Notes under the pieces: generated by a model
The model's input: only the letters and a program-made list of their open reading frames with translations
The model's database searches: none
Told to the model about the DNA's origin: nothing
Shown here: piece after piece, positions 16,345 to 22,726 of the stretch
Layout: every line of letters starts with the position of its first letter
How positions within the stretch are numbered: the stretch's first letter is position 1
IMG/VR virus record: IMGVR_UViG_3300046312_000088
Coordinates: 1-34,803 of that record
Source: a virus
Length of the DNA stretch: 34,803 bases
Reading direction: 5' to 3' (one strand)
Made by a program: the position numbers and the translations under genes

Positions 16345-16703
16345 TAAACTTCGCCTTTCAACTTAGCAATCTCACGATCAAGATACCAACGCGCTTTTTG
16401 TAGGTTTTCTACCTTACTGTTTTTGTTATCGGCACGGCAGATATATTTTAGCGTGTTGCCAAGATTGAAACCAAGTTTCCAAGCCTCTATAACTTTGATG
16501 GCTTCGTAAGCATTGTCTTTGCCGCCATAATGGTTCGGGTGATCGACACTATTAGACTTTTCTTCAATATCAACTTCCATATAACCAACAGGATAGGTTT
16601 GTAATTTAACTTTAACTTGATCTAACATTTTACCATGAAGTTCACAATACGCTTTAGGCCAGCCCGCTTCGCGGCATCGCTGACAGATTTGTAGCGCCCT
16701 CAC
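16344..16703 (-). CDS. DUF3310 domain protein
   Basis: 119 aa from a GTG that overlaps the preceding TGA. The C-terminal 65 residues fit DUF3310 (SaV-like): VDHPNHYGGKDNAYEAIKVI, then LGNTLKYICRADNKN, and LQKARWYLDREI. These small helical proteins are frequent in phage early operons, and some annotations call them nucleotide kinases without strong evidence. The N-terminus adds CQRC...YCELHGK, a possible small zinc knuckle. Neighbours are recombination genes. Confidence 0.82.
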   Translation of the reverse strand: MRALQICQRCREAGWPKAYCELHGKMLDQVKVKLQTYPVGYMEVDIEEKSNSVDHPNHYGGKDNAYEAIKVIEAWKLGFNLGNTLKYICRADNKNSKVENLQKARWYLDREIAKLKGEV

Positions 16704-17242
16704 GATTTAGGTTGCTCAAAAGCAAGTTGCGGTGAAGCTGGTTTGATCGTCAAAATTTCATCGATCAAACTGCGAACCTTAACTTGAACTTCGCTGTTGC
16801 TGTCTAATTTTTCATATTCAGTAGCGCTTAACTCAGGCTTCCACTTAATCAAGCGGTCACAAAGCAAATTTGCTTCCGGCCCTAGCATTCTTATTTTTTC
16901 TTCAACTTTGAGCACTTGAATTTCAACGCTAATTTTTGTGCCGTCTTCGTCAATTTTGTCTTTATCGCCAAGCGAGTAAGTCAACCCGTAGACAAGTTTA
17001 ACTGCGCAACGGTCGTTCAAATTGTAACGTTGTGTTCCTTTTTTTGGACTAGGGAAAAGTGTTTTGACGACTTTTGCTCTATTATCAGCTTCGACTTTTT
17101 TAATTTCGTTAAGAATATCTTTAGTTTCAAGCCAATTTTTAATTTCAGCGTCACGCCTAGCAACAAATTGTTCAGGCGTTTCTGCCTCGATTTCAGGCGG
17201 CGAGTCCTTGTGGCCAATCGACGGCCAGCCTTGGATTTCCAT
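16700..17242 (-). CDS. Conserved phage protein, first gene of minus block (DUF7173-like)
   Basis: 180 aa from ATG 17242, with AAAGG nine bases upstream. The frame is open above this, but that part lies in the structured control region and has no ribosome site. A helical N-terminal half (EQFVARRDAEIKNWLETKD) is followed by a FPSPKKGTQRYNLNDR strand region and a C-terminal RLIKWKPELSATEYEKL segment. I have seen this last pattern in conserved early proteins of unknown function from phages (I believe DUF7173); the name is not certain. As first gene of the replication operon it could act in recombination or DNA binding. Confidence 0.72.
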   Translation of the reverse strand: MEIQGWPSIGHKDSPPEIEAETPEQFVARRDAEIKNWLETKDILNEIKKVEADNRAKVVKTLFPSPKKGTQRYNLNDRCAVKLVYGLTYSLGDKDKIDEDGTKISVEIQVLKVEEKIRMLGPEANLLCDRLIKWKPELSATEYEKLDSNSEVQVKVRSLIDEILTIKPASPQLAFEQPKS

Positions 17243-17273
17243 TGTGGGGAGCCTTTGATATGTTGCCCGGTTT

Positions 17274-17347
17274 GTCACTCCATCGCCGCAGCGATTGCGG
17301 TTGTCTTGCAACAGAACGGTTGCGGTTGCGGTTGGCGACGGAGTGAC
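17274..17347 (-). other. Long inverted repeat at the 5' end of the minus-block transcript
   Basis: GTCACTCCATCGCC (17274-17287) and GGCGACGGAGTGAC (17334-17347) form a 14-bp dyad with one mismatch. The 46 bases between contain a tandem hexamer run (ACCGCA on the minus strand) and a smaller hairpin (GCAAC/GTTGC). If the promoter at 17355-17382 is right, transcription starts near 17347, so the mRNA would begin with one arm of this stem. Confidence 0.72.
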
Positions 17348-17354
17348 GACGCCA

Positions 17355-17382
17355 ATTAGGCACGGCGAAAAGGTTCCGTCAA
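17355..17382 (-). promoter_or_regulatory. Likely promoter of the minus replication block
   Basis: Minus strand TTGACG (17382-17377), 16 bases, then CCTAAT (17360-17355); a 17-base spacing gives CTAATT. It is not a member of the repeated promoter family. It is placed correctly for the gene at 17242, with a leader of about 105 bases. The divergent gap 17243-17465 must also hold the promoter for the plus-strand HTH gene, where I find no convincing boxes. Confidence 0.5.
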
Positions 17383-17465
17383 CCGCATAATAATATTTTC
17401 TCAGCCTTGCCGGGAACAAAATCGCATGGCAGCTAGCGCGCGAAGCATTCCATCGAAGGCACTTT

Positions 17466-17669
17466 ATGATTTCCGTATTGCAAGCGGCTGTAGCACAGCT
17501 ATTAGACCAAACCAGTCGCGACCAATGGCGACAAATTGCCAAAGACACTGGCTTACATTCTGCATGGATTAGGCAACTCGCGCTTGGCGAAATTGAACAC
17601 GCAAGCGCAATGCGCCTTGAAATTTTGCACGAACACCTGACTGGTCAAAGATTTCCAAGTGCTAAATAA
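17466..17669 (+). CDS. Small helix-turn-helix protein
   Basis: 67 aa with AAGG six bases before the ATG. The core QIAKDTGLHSAWIRQLALGEIEHASAMRLE has the XRE/Cro-type spacing: helix, turn G-L, recognition helix with W-I-R-Q, then a short linker. No ligand or oligomerisation domain is present. Small proteins like this are common in early phage regions and are called Cro-like regulators. It is encoded opposite the replication operon across a 223-base control region and overlaps the primase gene by 11 bases, so it is a candidate to bind the repeated promoter elements. That link is inference. Confidence 0.75.
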   Translation: MISVLQAAVAQLLDQTSRDQWRQIAKDTGLHSAWIRQLALGEIEHASAMRLEILHEHLTGQRFPSAK

Positions 17670-20076
17670 CATTCCGGATGAAATGCGAGCCTATAATCAG
17701 TGGATTGTATGGCGCTTAGAGGAAAAACCCGGCACAAATAAGCCCACAAAAGTGCCTTATGTTGCGCGCCCAAACTCAGGCAAGGCGAGCGTAACCGATG
17801 CTGGCACTTGGGTCAGCTTTGACGATGCGCTTAAAGCGCCGTTGACATGCGACGGTATAGTCCCTTGGAATTATCACACTAACAAGCCAAGCAAATCAGT
17901 TGGCGAAACTGGTTTTAGCGGTATTGGATTTGTCTTTACACAAGATGATCCGTTTACGGGCATTGACCTTGACGATACGCATGGTGACGTTGAAGCCTAT
18001 GAGCGCCAGCTTAAGATTTTTCATGAATTTGACAGCTATAGCGAACTTAGCCCTAGCGGAAACGGCGTTCATATCATCGTCAAAGGCTCTATACCGCACG
18101 GGCGGCGAAGGGCTGAGATAGAATTATATTGCGCAGAACGCTACTTCACCATGACCGGCAACGTCCAACGTCAAGCGCCGATTGCTGATCGCCAAGCGCT
18201 GTTGCAATTGCTTTTTGATCAAATGGGTAACCACTACAGCAGTAACCACTATACTGTCAATGACGACAAAGAGCAAAAACATAGCGACGATGAAGTCATT
18301 GCTATGGCTGCTGGCGCAGTCAATGGCGAAAAATTTAGCCGATTGCATCGCGGCGATTGGCAAGGCGAATATCCTAGCCAATCTGAGGCTGACATGGCTT
18401 ATGTCGATATTATCGCCTTCTATACACAAAATTTTGAGCAAATCAGGCGTTTGTTTCGCTTGAGCGCTTTAGGACAAACACCTAAAGATAACTACAATCA
18501 TCGCGGTGACCGCGCGGCTTATGTCGAATATATGGTCCGTAAGAGTTTTGATCGTCAATTGCCTAAAGTTGACGCCGAAGGACTGCGCCTATTGATGGCA
18601 AAGATGATGAATAACAGTGCGGCGGCGGAACCGGGCGGATACGCCGCCGCACTGGACGCCAGAGGAAAGGAACTCGACAGCGCCGACTTGACAGTTAACA
18701 GCTTTCCGCCGGGACTGCTAGGGCAAGTCGCACAATTTATCATGGACGTTTCGCCAAGACCGGTGCCGCAAATCGCCTTAGCTGGGGCGATCGGCTTGCT
18801 GTCCGGTATCTGCGGACGTGCTTACAATGTCAGCGGCACGGGCCTCAATCAATATGTCCTTTTGATGGCCACAACCGGGACCGGCAAGGATGCTATCGCG
18901 CTTGGCATATCGAAACTTATGGCCGCTGTTGCCAAGAGTGTGCCCGCTGCAAAAGACTTCCTTGGACCCGGTGAATTGGTTAGTTCGGCTGGCCTTATCA
19001 AATGGATTGACAAGAAACCTGCTATATTAAGCGTCTTAGGCGAAGTCGGCATCATGATGCAGCAAATGGCAAGCGATAACGCCAGCGCGCATTTGAAAGG
19101 ACTTCAACGCACTTTGCTGCAAATGTATAGCAAAAGCGGAAGTGGCAACACATTCGATCCTTCGGCCTATAGCGACAAAGAAAAAAATACCGGCTTTATC
19201 AATAGCCCTTCGCTAACCATTATAGGCGAAACAGTTCCGCATACATTTTACGAATTGCTCGACGATGCTATGATTGCGAGCGGACTATTGCCTCGTTTTC
19301 TGACGTTCGAATATACCGGCGCGCGTGGCTATCTGATCGAAGGCCGCGAGAATATTCAACCGTCGTTCGTGTTGTCGCAACAGATTGCTGACTTATGCGC
19401 AGCTTGTTTAACGATGGCGCACAACGGCAATGTGCACAACGTGCCGCTTGACAACGAAGCCCAAAACAAATTTCGCGACTTCGATCATTGGACTACGGAT
19501 CAAATCAATGGCGCGAGAAGCGAAACGCTAAAGCATCTTTGGAATAGAGCCCATTTGAAAGCGCTCAAACTTGCGGCTGTCTGCGCTGTTGGTATCAACC
19601 CAACGCATCCATTGATAACGACTAATGAAACATTGTGGGCAACCGAACTTGTCGTAAACCAAACTAATGCACTTATAAGCAAGTTTGAATCTGGTGAAGT
19701 AGGACAATCTGGCGGCAATGAAGTTTCACAAATAAATGAAGTTATCAAGGCAATTGGCACTACTATTAATGAGCCGTTCGAACGTTACGCTAAATATGGC
19801 GATAGCGATGATATGCATCGCGACGGCGTTGTGACCCATGCCCACATTCAAAGAAAAGTAACAGCAGTTGCATGTTTCCGCAATGACAAATCAGGCGCGA
19901 GCAACGCAATTAAGCGCTCAATTACAGCGTTATTAGAAAGCGACGAACTTCGTGAATTGCCAAAATCTCAAATGATGGCTAAATATGGACGCGGCGCTAA
20001 AGCCTATGTTGTGGCAATGCCGCTGCGTTTTGTTGAAGCGGCTAAGCGTTATGCTGAGCAACAGATAAAGCGGTAA
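17659..20076 (+). CDS. Primase-polymerase / DUF3987-like helicase fusion
   Basis: 805 aa from a GTG. Residues 1-190 resemble a bifunctional primase-polymerase domain: WIVWRLEEKPG, KPTKVPY, then GIDLDD (101-106, metal-binding acids) and SPSGNGVHI (131-139). A basic helical piece about residues 270-300 (NYNHRGDRAAYVEYMVRKSF) is like the helical domain that follows PrimPol in NrS-1-type enzymes. The second half is a DUF3987-like ATPase with Walker A MATTGTGKD near 405. It should prime and unwind DNA at the fork with the family B polymerase. It ends three bases before the convergent DfrB gene. Confidence 0.82.
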   Translation: MLNNIPDEMRAYNQWIVWRLEEKPGTNKPTKVPYVARPNSGKASVTDAGTWVSFDDALKAPLTCDGIVPWNYHTNKPSKSVGETGFSGIGFVFTQDDPFTGIDLDDTHGDVEAYERQLKIFHEFDSYSELSPSGNGVHIIVKGSIPHGRRRAEIELYCAERYFTMTGNVQRQAPIADRQALLQLLFDQMGNHYSSNHYTVNDDKEQKHSDDEVIAMAAGAVNGEKFSRLHRGDWQGEYPSQSEADMAYVDIIAFYTQNFEQIRRLFRLSALGQTPKDNYNHRGDRAAYVEYMVRKSFDRQLPKVDAEGLRLLMAKMMNNSAAAEPGGYAAALDARGKELDSADLTVNSFPPGLLGQVAQFIMDVSPRPVPQIALAGAIGLLSGICGRAYNVSGTGLNQYVLLMATTGTGKDAIALGISKLMAAVAKSVPAAKDFLGPGELVSSAGLIKWIDKKPAILSVLGEVGIMMQQMASDNASAHLKGLQRTLLQMYSKSGSGNTFDPSAYSDKEKNTGFINSPSLTIIGETVPHTFYELLDDAMIASGLLPRFLTFEYTGARGYLIEGRENIQPSFVLSQQIADLCAACLTMAHNGNVHNVPLDNEAQNKFRDFDHWTTDQINGARSETLKHLWNRAHLKALKLAAVCAVGINPTHPLITTNETLWATELVVNQTNALISKFESGEVGQSGGNEVSQINEVIKAIGTTINEPFERYAKYGDSDDMHRDGVVTHAHIQRKVTAVACFRNDKSGASNAIKRSITALLESDELRELPKSQMMAKYGRGAKAYVVAMPLRFVEAAKRYAEQQIKR

Positions 20077-20079
20077 TCA

Positions 20080-20256
20080 CTACACCAATCTGAGCGCTGC
20101 TGCCGGATATATCTGGACGCTTCCCGGCTCGTTGACGCTCTCGATTGCATAGCCCACAGGGGTCAACGACGTGCTGTAATAGCCGACAACCTTGCCGGTC
20201 CACGATGCGCCGCTCTTCTTCGTCACCACGGTGCCCAAGGACCAGCGTTCGCTCAC
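20080..20256 (-). CDS. dfrB-like: Type II dihydrofolate reductase (R67/DfrB-like)
   Basis: 58 aa from a GTG overlapping the previous stop by four bases, with GGAG about eight bases upstream. It aligns without gaps to the SH3-like core of plasmid R67 DHFR: KKSGASW (13-19), [12 protein letters not shown] (26-37), and PGSVQIYP (44-51). The active-site VQIY (47-50), the Lys matching R67 Lys32 (K13) and the Trp matching Trp38 (W19) are all kept; R67 His62 is Glu43 here and Trp45 is Tyr26. R67 enzymes are homotetramers with one central pore that reduce dihydrofolate with NADPH and are insensitive to trimethoprim. The disordered N-terminal tail of R67 is missing, which is tolerated there. Confidence 0.9.
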   Translation of the reverse strand: MSERWSLGTVVTKKSGASWTGKVVGYYSTSLTPVGYAIESVNEPGSVQIYPAAALRLV

Positions 20257-20402
20257 TTCAAAATCTCCATTTTTCCAGAACAATCATCAAAAGCGATGCA
20301 GCGGCGCGGCTTGTTTACAGCAAACGCTACGTGGCCACAACCCGTGCACCGCCAATCGCGGTGCTTGCGTGCATCGGCTAGCGTGAAAAGCTGTTGTATC
20401 AT
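20253..20402 (-). CDS. Small zinc-ribbon-like protein
   Basis: 49 aa, too short for usual gene calls but with clear coding signs: the start overlaps the preceding stop (ATGA) and the stop overlaps the DfrB GTG (GTGA). The sequence [13 protein letters not shown]...[13 protein letters not shown] has C19-x2-C22 and C35-x5-C41, the pairing of a small zinc ribbon. Such proteins may bind nucleic acid or act as a zinc-binding adaptor. It carries the ribosome site (GGAG) of the DfrB gene inside its 3' end, so the two should be made in a fixed ratio. Function unknown. Confidence 0.72.
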   Translation of the reverse strand: MIQQLFTLADARKHRDWRCTGCGHVAFAVNKPRRCIAFDDCSGKMEILK

Positions 20403-20572
20403 CGGTTTTGGTCCTTTTTAATTGTCAGAACCTGCGCGCCATTCGCGTCAATCCACAGTTTATCGTCATAGTCGTCGCCGACTTCTTCGATAACCCATGC
20501 GCTAGCTTGAGCTTTCGTTTCGAAGGCGGCGAAGCGGTGGCGCTCGTTGACCGATGTATATGCATAAAACAT
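20399..20572 (-). CDS. Hypothetical small protein, first gene of DfrB operon
   Basis: 57 aa (MFYAYTSVNERHRFAAFETK...). AGGGAAA lies about six bases before the ATG, within the duplicated 59-bp cassette. It overlaps the zinc-ribbon gene by four bases. The pattern Y-x-x-V-N-E-R-H-R-F-A-A-F-E-T-K-A-Q-A with a later WVIEE and WIDANG suggests a small alpha/beta fold; the family is unknown to me. Promoter P3 directly precedes it, so the three genes form a short transcript. Confidence 0.7.
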   Translation of the reverse strand: MFYAYTSVNERHRFAAFETKAQASAWVIEEVGDDYDDKLWIDANGAQVLTIKKDQNR

Positions 20573-20599
20573 GTCAATTTCCCTTCAATCAATAACTGG

Positions 20600-20628
20600 C
20601 ATTTAAGCTGGCTTTGCTGGCTTGTCAA
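20600..20628 (-). promoter_or_regulatory. Promoter P3, -35 box overlapping upstream stop codon
   Basis: Minus strand TTGACA (20628-20623), 17 bases, TAAATG (20605-20600). The TGA of the preceding gene (20627-20625) lies in the -35 box. The spacer has two direct AGCCAGC copies. The complement of this stretch contains TTAAGCTGGCTTTGCTGGCT, the same element as in P1, P2 and P5 but in the other direction. It drives the three-gene DfrB operon. Confidence 0.8.
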
Positions 20629-20792
20629 GTCTTATTATCAATTTTAATAACTTTGTATTTGATAGTGCTGCGGCCAATTGGCCCTTTGAATTTGCTATAA
20701 GCATCAGCCCAATCTTTGGCTTGTTCGAAAGTGACGTGATCGCGAAACGTTTCGACAATCGTTCCATCGATAAGAGTTAATGCGTAAGTCAT
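20625..20792 (-). CDS. Hypothetical small protein
   Basis: 55 aa (MTYALTLIDGTIVETFRDHV...). The ATG overlaps the preceding stop by four bases (ATGA) and its TGA stop is inside the P3 -35 box. A basic C-terminal end (RSTIKYKVIKIDNKT) and a central DWADAYSKFKG helix are seen. I do not recognise it. It is the second gene of the transcript from P4. Confidence 0.68.
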   Translation of the reverse strand: MTYALTLIDGTIVETFRDHVTFEQAKDWADAYSKFKGPIGRSTIKYKVIKIDNKT

Positions 20793-21046
20793 AGGCCGCA
20801 CCGGCGCGCTTGAACTTTAAGATCGGCAATCCATGCCATTGCTGTGCCAACCGAAAGCCGTTCAACCGAAAGCCGGGAAAGCAATTCCAAAGCAATTTTT
20901 TGAGCCTCAATCGCATTTGCCTGCGGATTATAAGTGTAACAGGCTGGATATTTCGCTTTCGCTTTAGTTGGTAGCAACCTCGCGTCAACAGCAAGAATGC
21001 GATCACATAATGTTTTAATCAAATCAATCTGTTTTATGGTTGCCAT
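20789..21046 (-). CDS. Hypothetical helical protein
   Basis: 85 aa (MATIKQIDLIKTLCDRILAV...), with AAAGGA eight bases before the ATG. Helical, with TIKQIDLIKTLCDRI at the start and LSVGTAMAWIADLK at the end. The pattern of a short first helix and a final A-x-x-W-I-x-x-L helix reminds me of small DUF3072-like domains, a weak resemblance. It heads the transcript from P4 and shares the duplicated expression cassette with the gene at 20572. Confidence 0.72.
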   Translation of the reverse strand: MATIKQIDLIKTLCDRILAVDARLLPTKAKAKYPACYTYNPQANAIEAQKIALELLSRLSVERLSVGTAMAWIADLKVQARRCGL

Positions 21047-21073
21047 GTCAAATTCCTTTCAATCAATAACTGG

Positions 21074-21102
21074 CATTTAAGCTGGCTTTGCTGGCTTGTC
21101 AA
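21074..21102 (-). promoter_or_regulatory. Promoter P4, divergent partner of P5
   Basis: Minus strand TTGACA (21102-21097), 17 bases, TAAATG (21079-21074), a copy of P3. Its -35 box lies 25 bases from the -35 box of P5 on the other strand, with an AT-rich stretch between that could serve both as UP element. Confidence 0.8.
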
Positions 21103-21127
21103 TAGCCAAATTAAATTATTTTTTGGC

Positions 21128-21156
21128 TTGACATTGCTCTTAAGCTGACTTATATG
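21128..21156 (+). promoter_or_regulatory. Promoter P5, divergent from P4
   Basis: TTGACA (21128-21133), spacer TTGCTCTTAAGCTGACT of 17 bases, TATATG (21151-21156). Downstream, GCTGGCTATCAAGAGCGAAA repeats the arrangement of P1. GCTCTT in the spacer and AAGAGC downstream form an inverted repeat around the -10. It drives the gene at 21190. Confidence 0.82.
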
Positions 21157-21189
21157 CTGGCTATCAAGAGCGAAACAAGGAATTATAAA

Positions 21190-21393
21190 ATGGCTAAAGC
21201 TAAACTTAATGCAACAGATAAATGTATTGAAGCTGGCATTAAAGCCGGTCACGACGATGCTGTTGCCCACATGAACAAGCTGCCTCACAAATTGGCCCCA
21301 AATTCTTACAAAGGCAAAAAGTTCCACTTTTACAACAATGCTGTTATGGTCGGCTGGAACATGGCGTATTGTGGCGAAGCCTTGCCGTTTTAA
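21190..21393 (+). CDS. Hypothetical small protein
   Basis: 67 aa (MAKAKLNATDKCIEAGIKAG...), with AAGGAA eight bases before the ATG; the frame is open further up only through the promoter. It has a helical N-terminus and an aromatic second half (KFHFYNNAVMVGWNMAYCG). No family recognised. It is the only plus-strand gene among minus-strand ones and ends directly against the convergent gene at 21394, with no terminator seen. Confidence 0.7.
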   Translation: MAKAKLNATDKCIEAGIKAGHDDAVAHMNKLPHKLAPNSYKGKKFHFYNNAVMVGWNMAYCGEALPF

Positions 21394-21591
21394 TCACCAT
21401 ATCCATAAAATTTCTTCATAACTATAACTCGATAACCGTGTCGGCTTTTTGGCAAAGTCGTTCTTGAACCATTGCCACCGATAGCCCACAAATCCGATAG
21501 CACCGTCTGGCAGTTCCTCAGGAACCTTGATCGGCTTCATGATGACTTCCCTGCCGTTCGCCATAAAGCGATATGCTTTGACTTTTGGCAT
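21394..21591 (-). CDS. Hypothetical small protein
   Basis: 65 aa (MPKVKAYRFMANGREVIMKP...), basic, beta-rich. Its ATG overlaps the previous stop by one base (TAATG) with GGGAAG close upstream. The central IGFVGYRWQWFKNDF and C-terminal SYSYEEILWIW are aromatic. No family recognised. Probably translated by coupling from the DUF7303 gene. Confidence 0.66.
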   Translation of the reverse strand: MPKVKAYRFMANGREVIMKPIKVPEELPDGAIGFVGYRWQWFKNDFAKKPTRLSSYSYEEILWIW

Positions 21592-21863
21592 TAAACTTCC
21601 CGCCAAACTACAATGTCATCAGTGTTGTGCAACGTATCGTAACTACACCTAAATGATTTGGTTTTGTCCTTTTTGTTTCGATAATTAATTAACGTTTGCA
21701 TGTTAGTTTTTGTCGTCTCACTTGCTTTCACGATAAAGCATTGGCCGACTTCCAACCGAGAAAAAGGGTATTTTTCCACAAACGCAGATTTTTTCATTCT
21801 TGGTTTATAATTGTCGGTTATTTCTTTAGGAACATCATAGATAGGCCATAGGTTAATATCCAT
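21591..21863 (-). CDS. DUF7303-like small protein
   Basis: 90 aa with AAGGAT about eight bases before the ATG. The segment KYPFSRLEVGQCFIV (about 34-48) matches YPFDKLEVGQSFHV of the protein at 24872-25507. After it both have a helical T-N-x-x-x-L-I-N-Y-R-N-K-like piece. This is the DUF7303 type, found in phages as short proteins, with no known activity. The C-terminus (FRCSYDTLHNTDDIVVWREV) is beta-rich and ends in W-R, as in the larger copy (RVWRTA). Two copies in one phage suggest duplication with different partners. Confidence 0.75.
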   Translation of the reverse strand: MDINLWPIYDVPKEITDNYKPRMKKSAFVEKYPFSRLEVGQCFIVKASETTKTNMQTLINYRNKKDKTKSFRCSYDTLHNTDDIVVWREV

Positions 21864-22459
21864 TATTCTTATCCTTATATGAATGATAAATCGTCGTTTG
21901 TGAAGTTATAAATTATCGTTTGCTAAGAGGCGGACTATCGCTTGTCAAGCGACAAACCATCGCTTGCCAAACTAGGGTTCATCGCTTGCCGGGTGAGCAT
22001 TATAAATCGGAAATTATCATTGTCAAGGTTGTATTGTAAAAAATAGTTAGTGCATATTTATCAACGTTTAGCGTTAGAATATAACGCATAAACCCGTGTT
22101 TTCTGCCGTTTTCTGCAAAAATTTAAGGTTGAATGACAAAAATACCTATCTGCCTATGGGAACCGATTTTGGTGCATGGAAATTGAATTCTAATGGTTTA
22201 TAAGGGTGAAGTATTATTCTAAGGGACTATAAGGGAAAACCTCTATTCCTGATAATTATTATACTATATTATTATATTTTTATTTATTTATCCCAGATTC
22301 CTGCGGGTTTCCGGCTTTTAATGGCCCCCCTAAACCCACTATACGGGAAATTCCGGGCAATTTTTAATCGATGGAATTTTTAATTCGTTCGGAACCAAAT
22401 TGCTTCACGCCAATTTAGCATTAGCCGCTTATTGTGGGCAGTTGAAAGGAACTCAATCA
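21864..22459. other. Non-coding region, candidate replication origin
   Basis: About 600 bases with no gene I can support. From left to right: five iterons (21894-22003); a short dyad GCGTTA/TAACGC (22071-22087); a TTATCAACG piece (22059-22067) that resembles a DnaA box with two changes; several TATAAGGG-like pieces (22198-22236); and a very AT-rich tract (about 22250-22291). Iterons plus a dyad plus an AT-rich unwinding element is the make-up of iteron-type origins. Position between divergent small-gene groups fits. A control or partition role is the alternative. Confidence 0.55.
21894..22003 (+). repeat. Five iterons at exact 22-bp spacing
   Basis: The core TCG(T/C)TTG occurs at 21894, 21916, 21938, 21960 and 21982, always 22 bases apart, so all copies face the same side of the helix. 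Extended cores are TCGTTTGTGAAG, TCGTTTGCTAAG, TCGCTTGTCAAG, TCGCTTGCCAAA and TCGCTTGCCGGG, with the remaining ten bases free to vary. The third has a perfect dyad, CGCTTG-T-CAAGCG. A diverged sixth piece lies at 22017. Confidence 0.9.
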
Positions 22460-22726
22460 ATGAACCAGAATAGCGATTATGCTCATTTGATAACAGCCGC
22501 TCACCGTGGTAATCAGTTAGCGCAGCAAGCGTTGGACGTGATTGACGATGTTAGGAAAGCATTGCTAGTGTCATGCAGCGAGCATCACATTATCACGCCA
22601 AAACCATTTTACATGACACAGGCTTGCGAAGCGTTGGCGACTGCCATGATAAACTCCAGCGACTGGCTTTACGCGGTTGTGAACGAATATGGCCAAGATA
22701 TACGCCAGCGTAAAAATAACGCTTGA
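22460..22726 (+). CDS. Hypothetical protein
   Basis: 88 aa from ATG 22460 (MNQNSDYAHLITAAHRGNQL...), with AAAGGA nine bases upstream; the longer frame to 22400 lacks a ribosome site. Helical throughout, with a DVIDDVRKALLVSCSEHH segment and a C-terminal NEYGQDIRQRKNNA. I do not recognise it. Its TGA stop lies inside the -35 box of promoter P6. It is the first gene after the candidate origin. Confidence 0.72.
   Translation: MNQNSDYAHLITAAHRGNQLAQQALDVIDDVRKALLVSCSEHHIITPKPFYMTQACEALATAMINSSDWLYAVVNEYGQDIRQRKNNA

Larger units (their letters stand above)
20570..21102. repeat. Duplicated 59-bp promoter-to-start cassette (two copies)
   Basis: 20570-20628 and 21044-21102 are the same apart from two bases. 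Each copy holds, on the minus strand, TTGACA, a spacer with AGCCAGC twice, TAAATG, the ribosome site and the ATG of the next gene. The duplication thus copies a complete expression signal and puts it ahead of two unrelated small genes. Confidence 0.92.

Noticed and set aside
17243-17548. Upstream coding extension of the 17242 minus-strand gene
   Set aside because: The frame is open, but it crosses the hairpin/promoter region and the HTH gene start, has no ribosome site, and the translation is low-complexity from the hexamer run.
21894-22003. CRISPR array
   Set aside because: The repeated core is only about 7-12 bases with no real spacer-repeat structure and no Cas genes; the 22-bp pitch fits iterons or operators.
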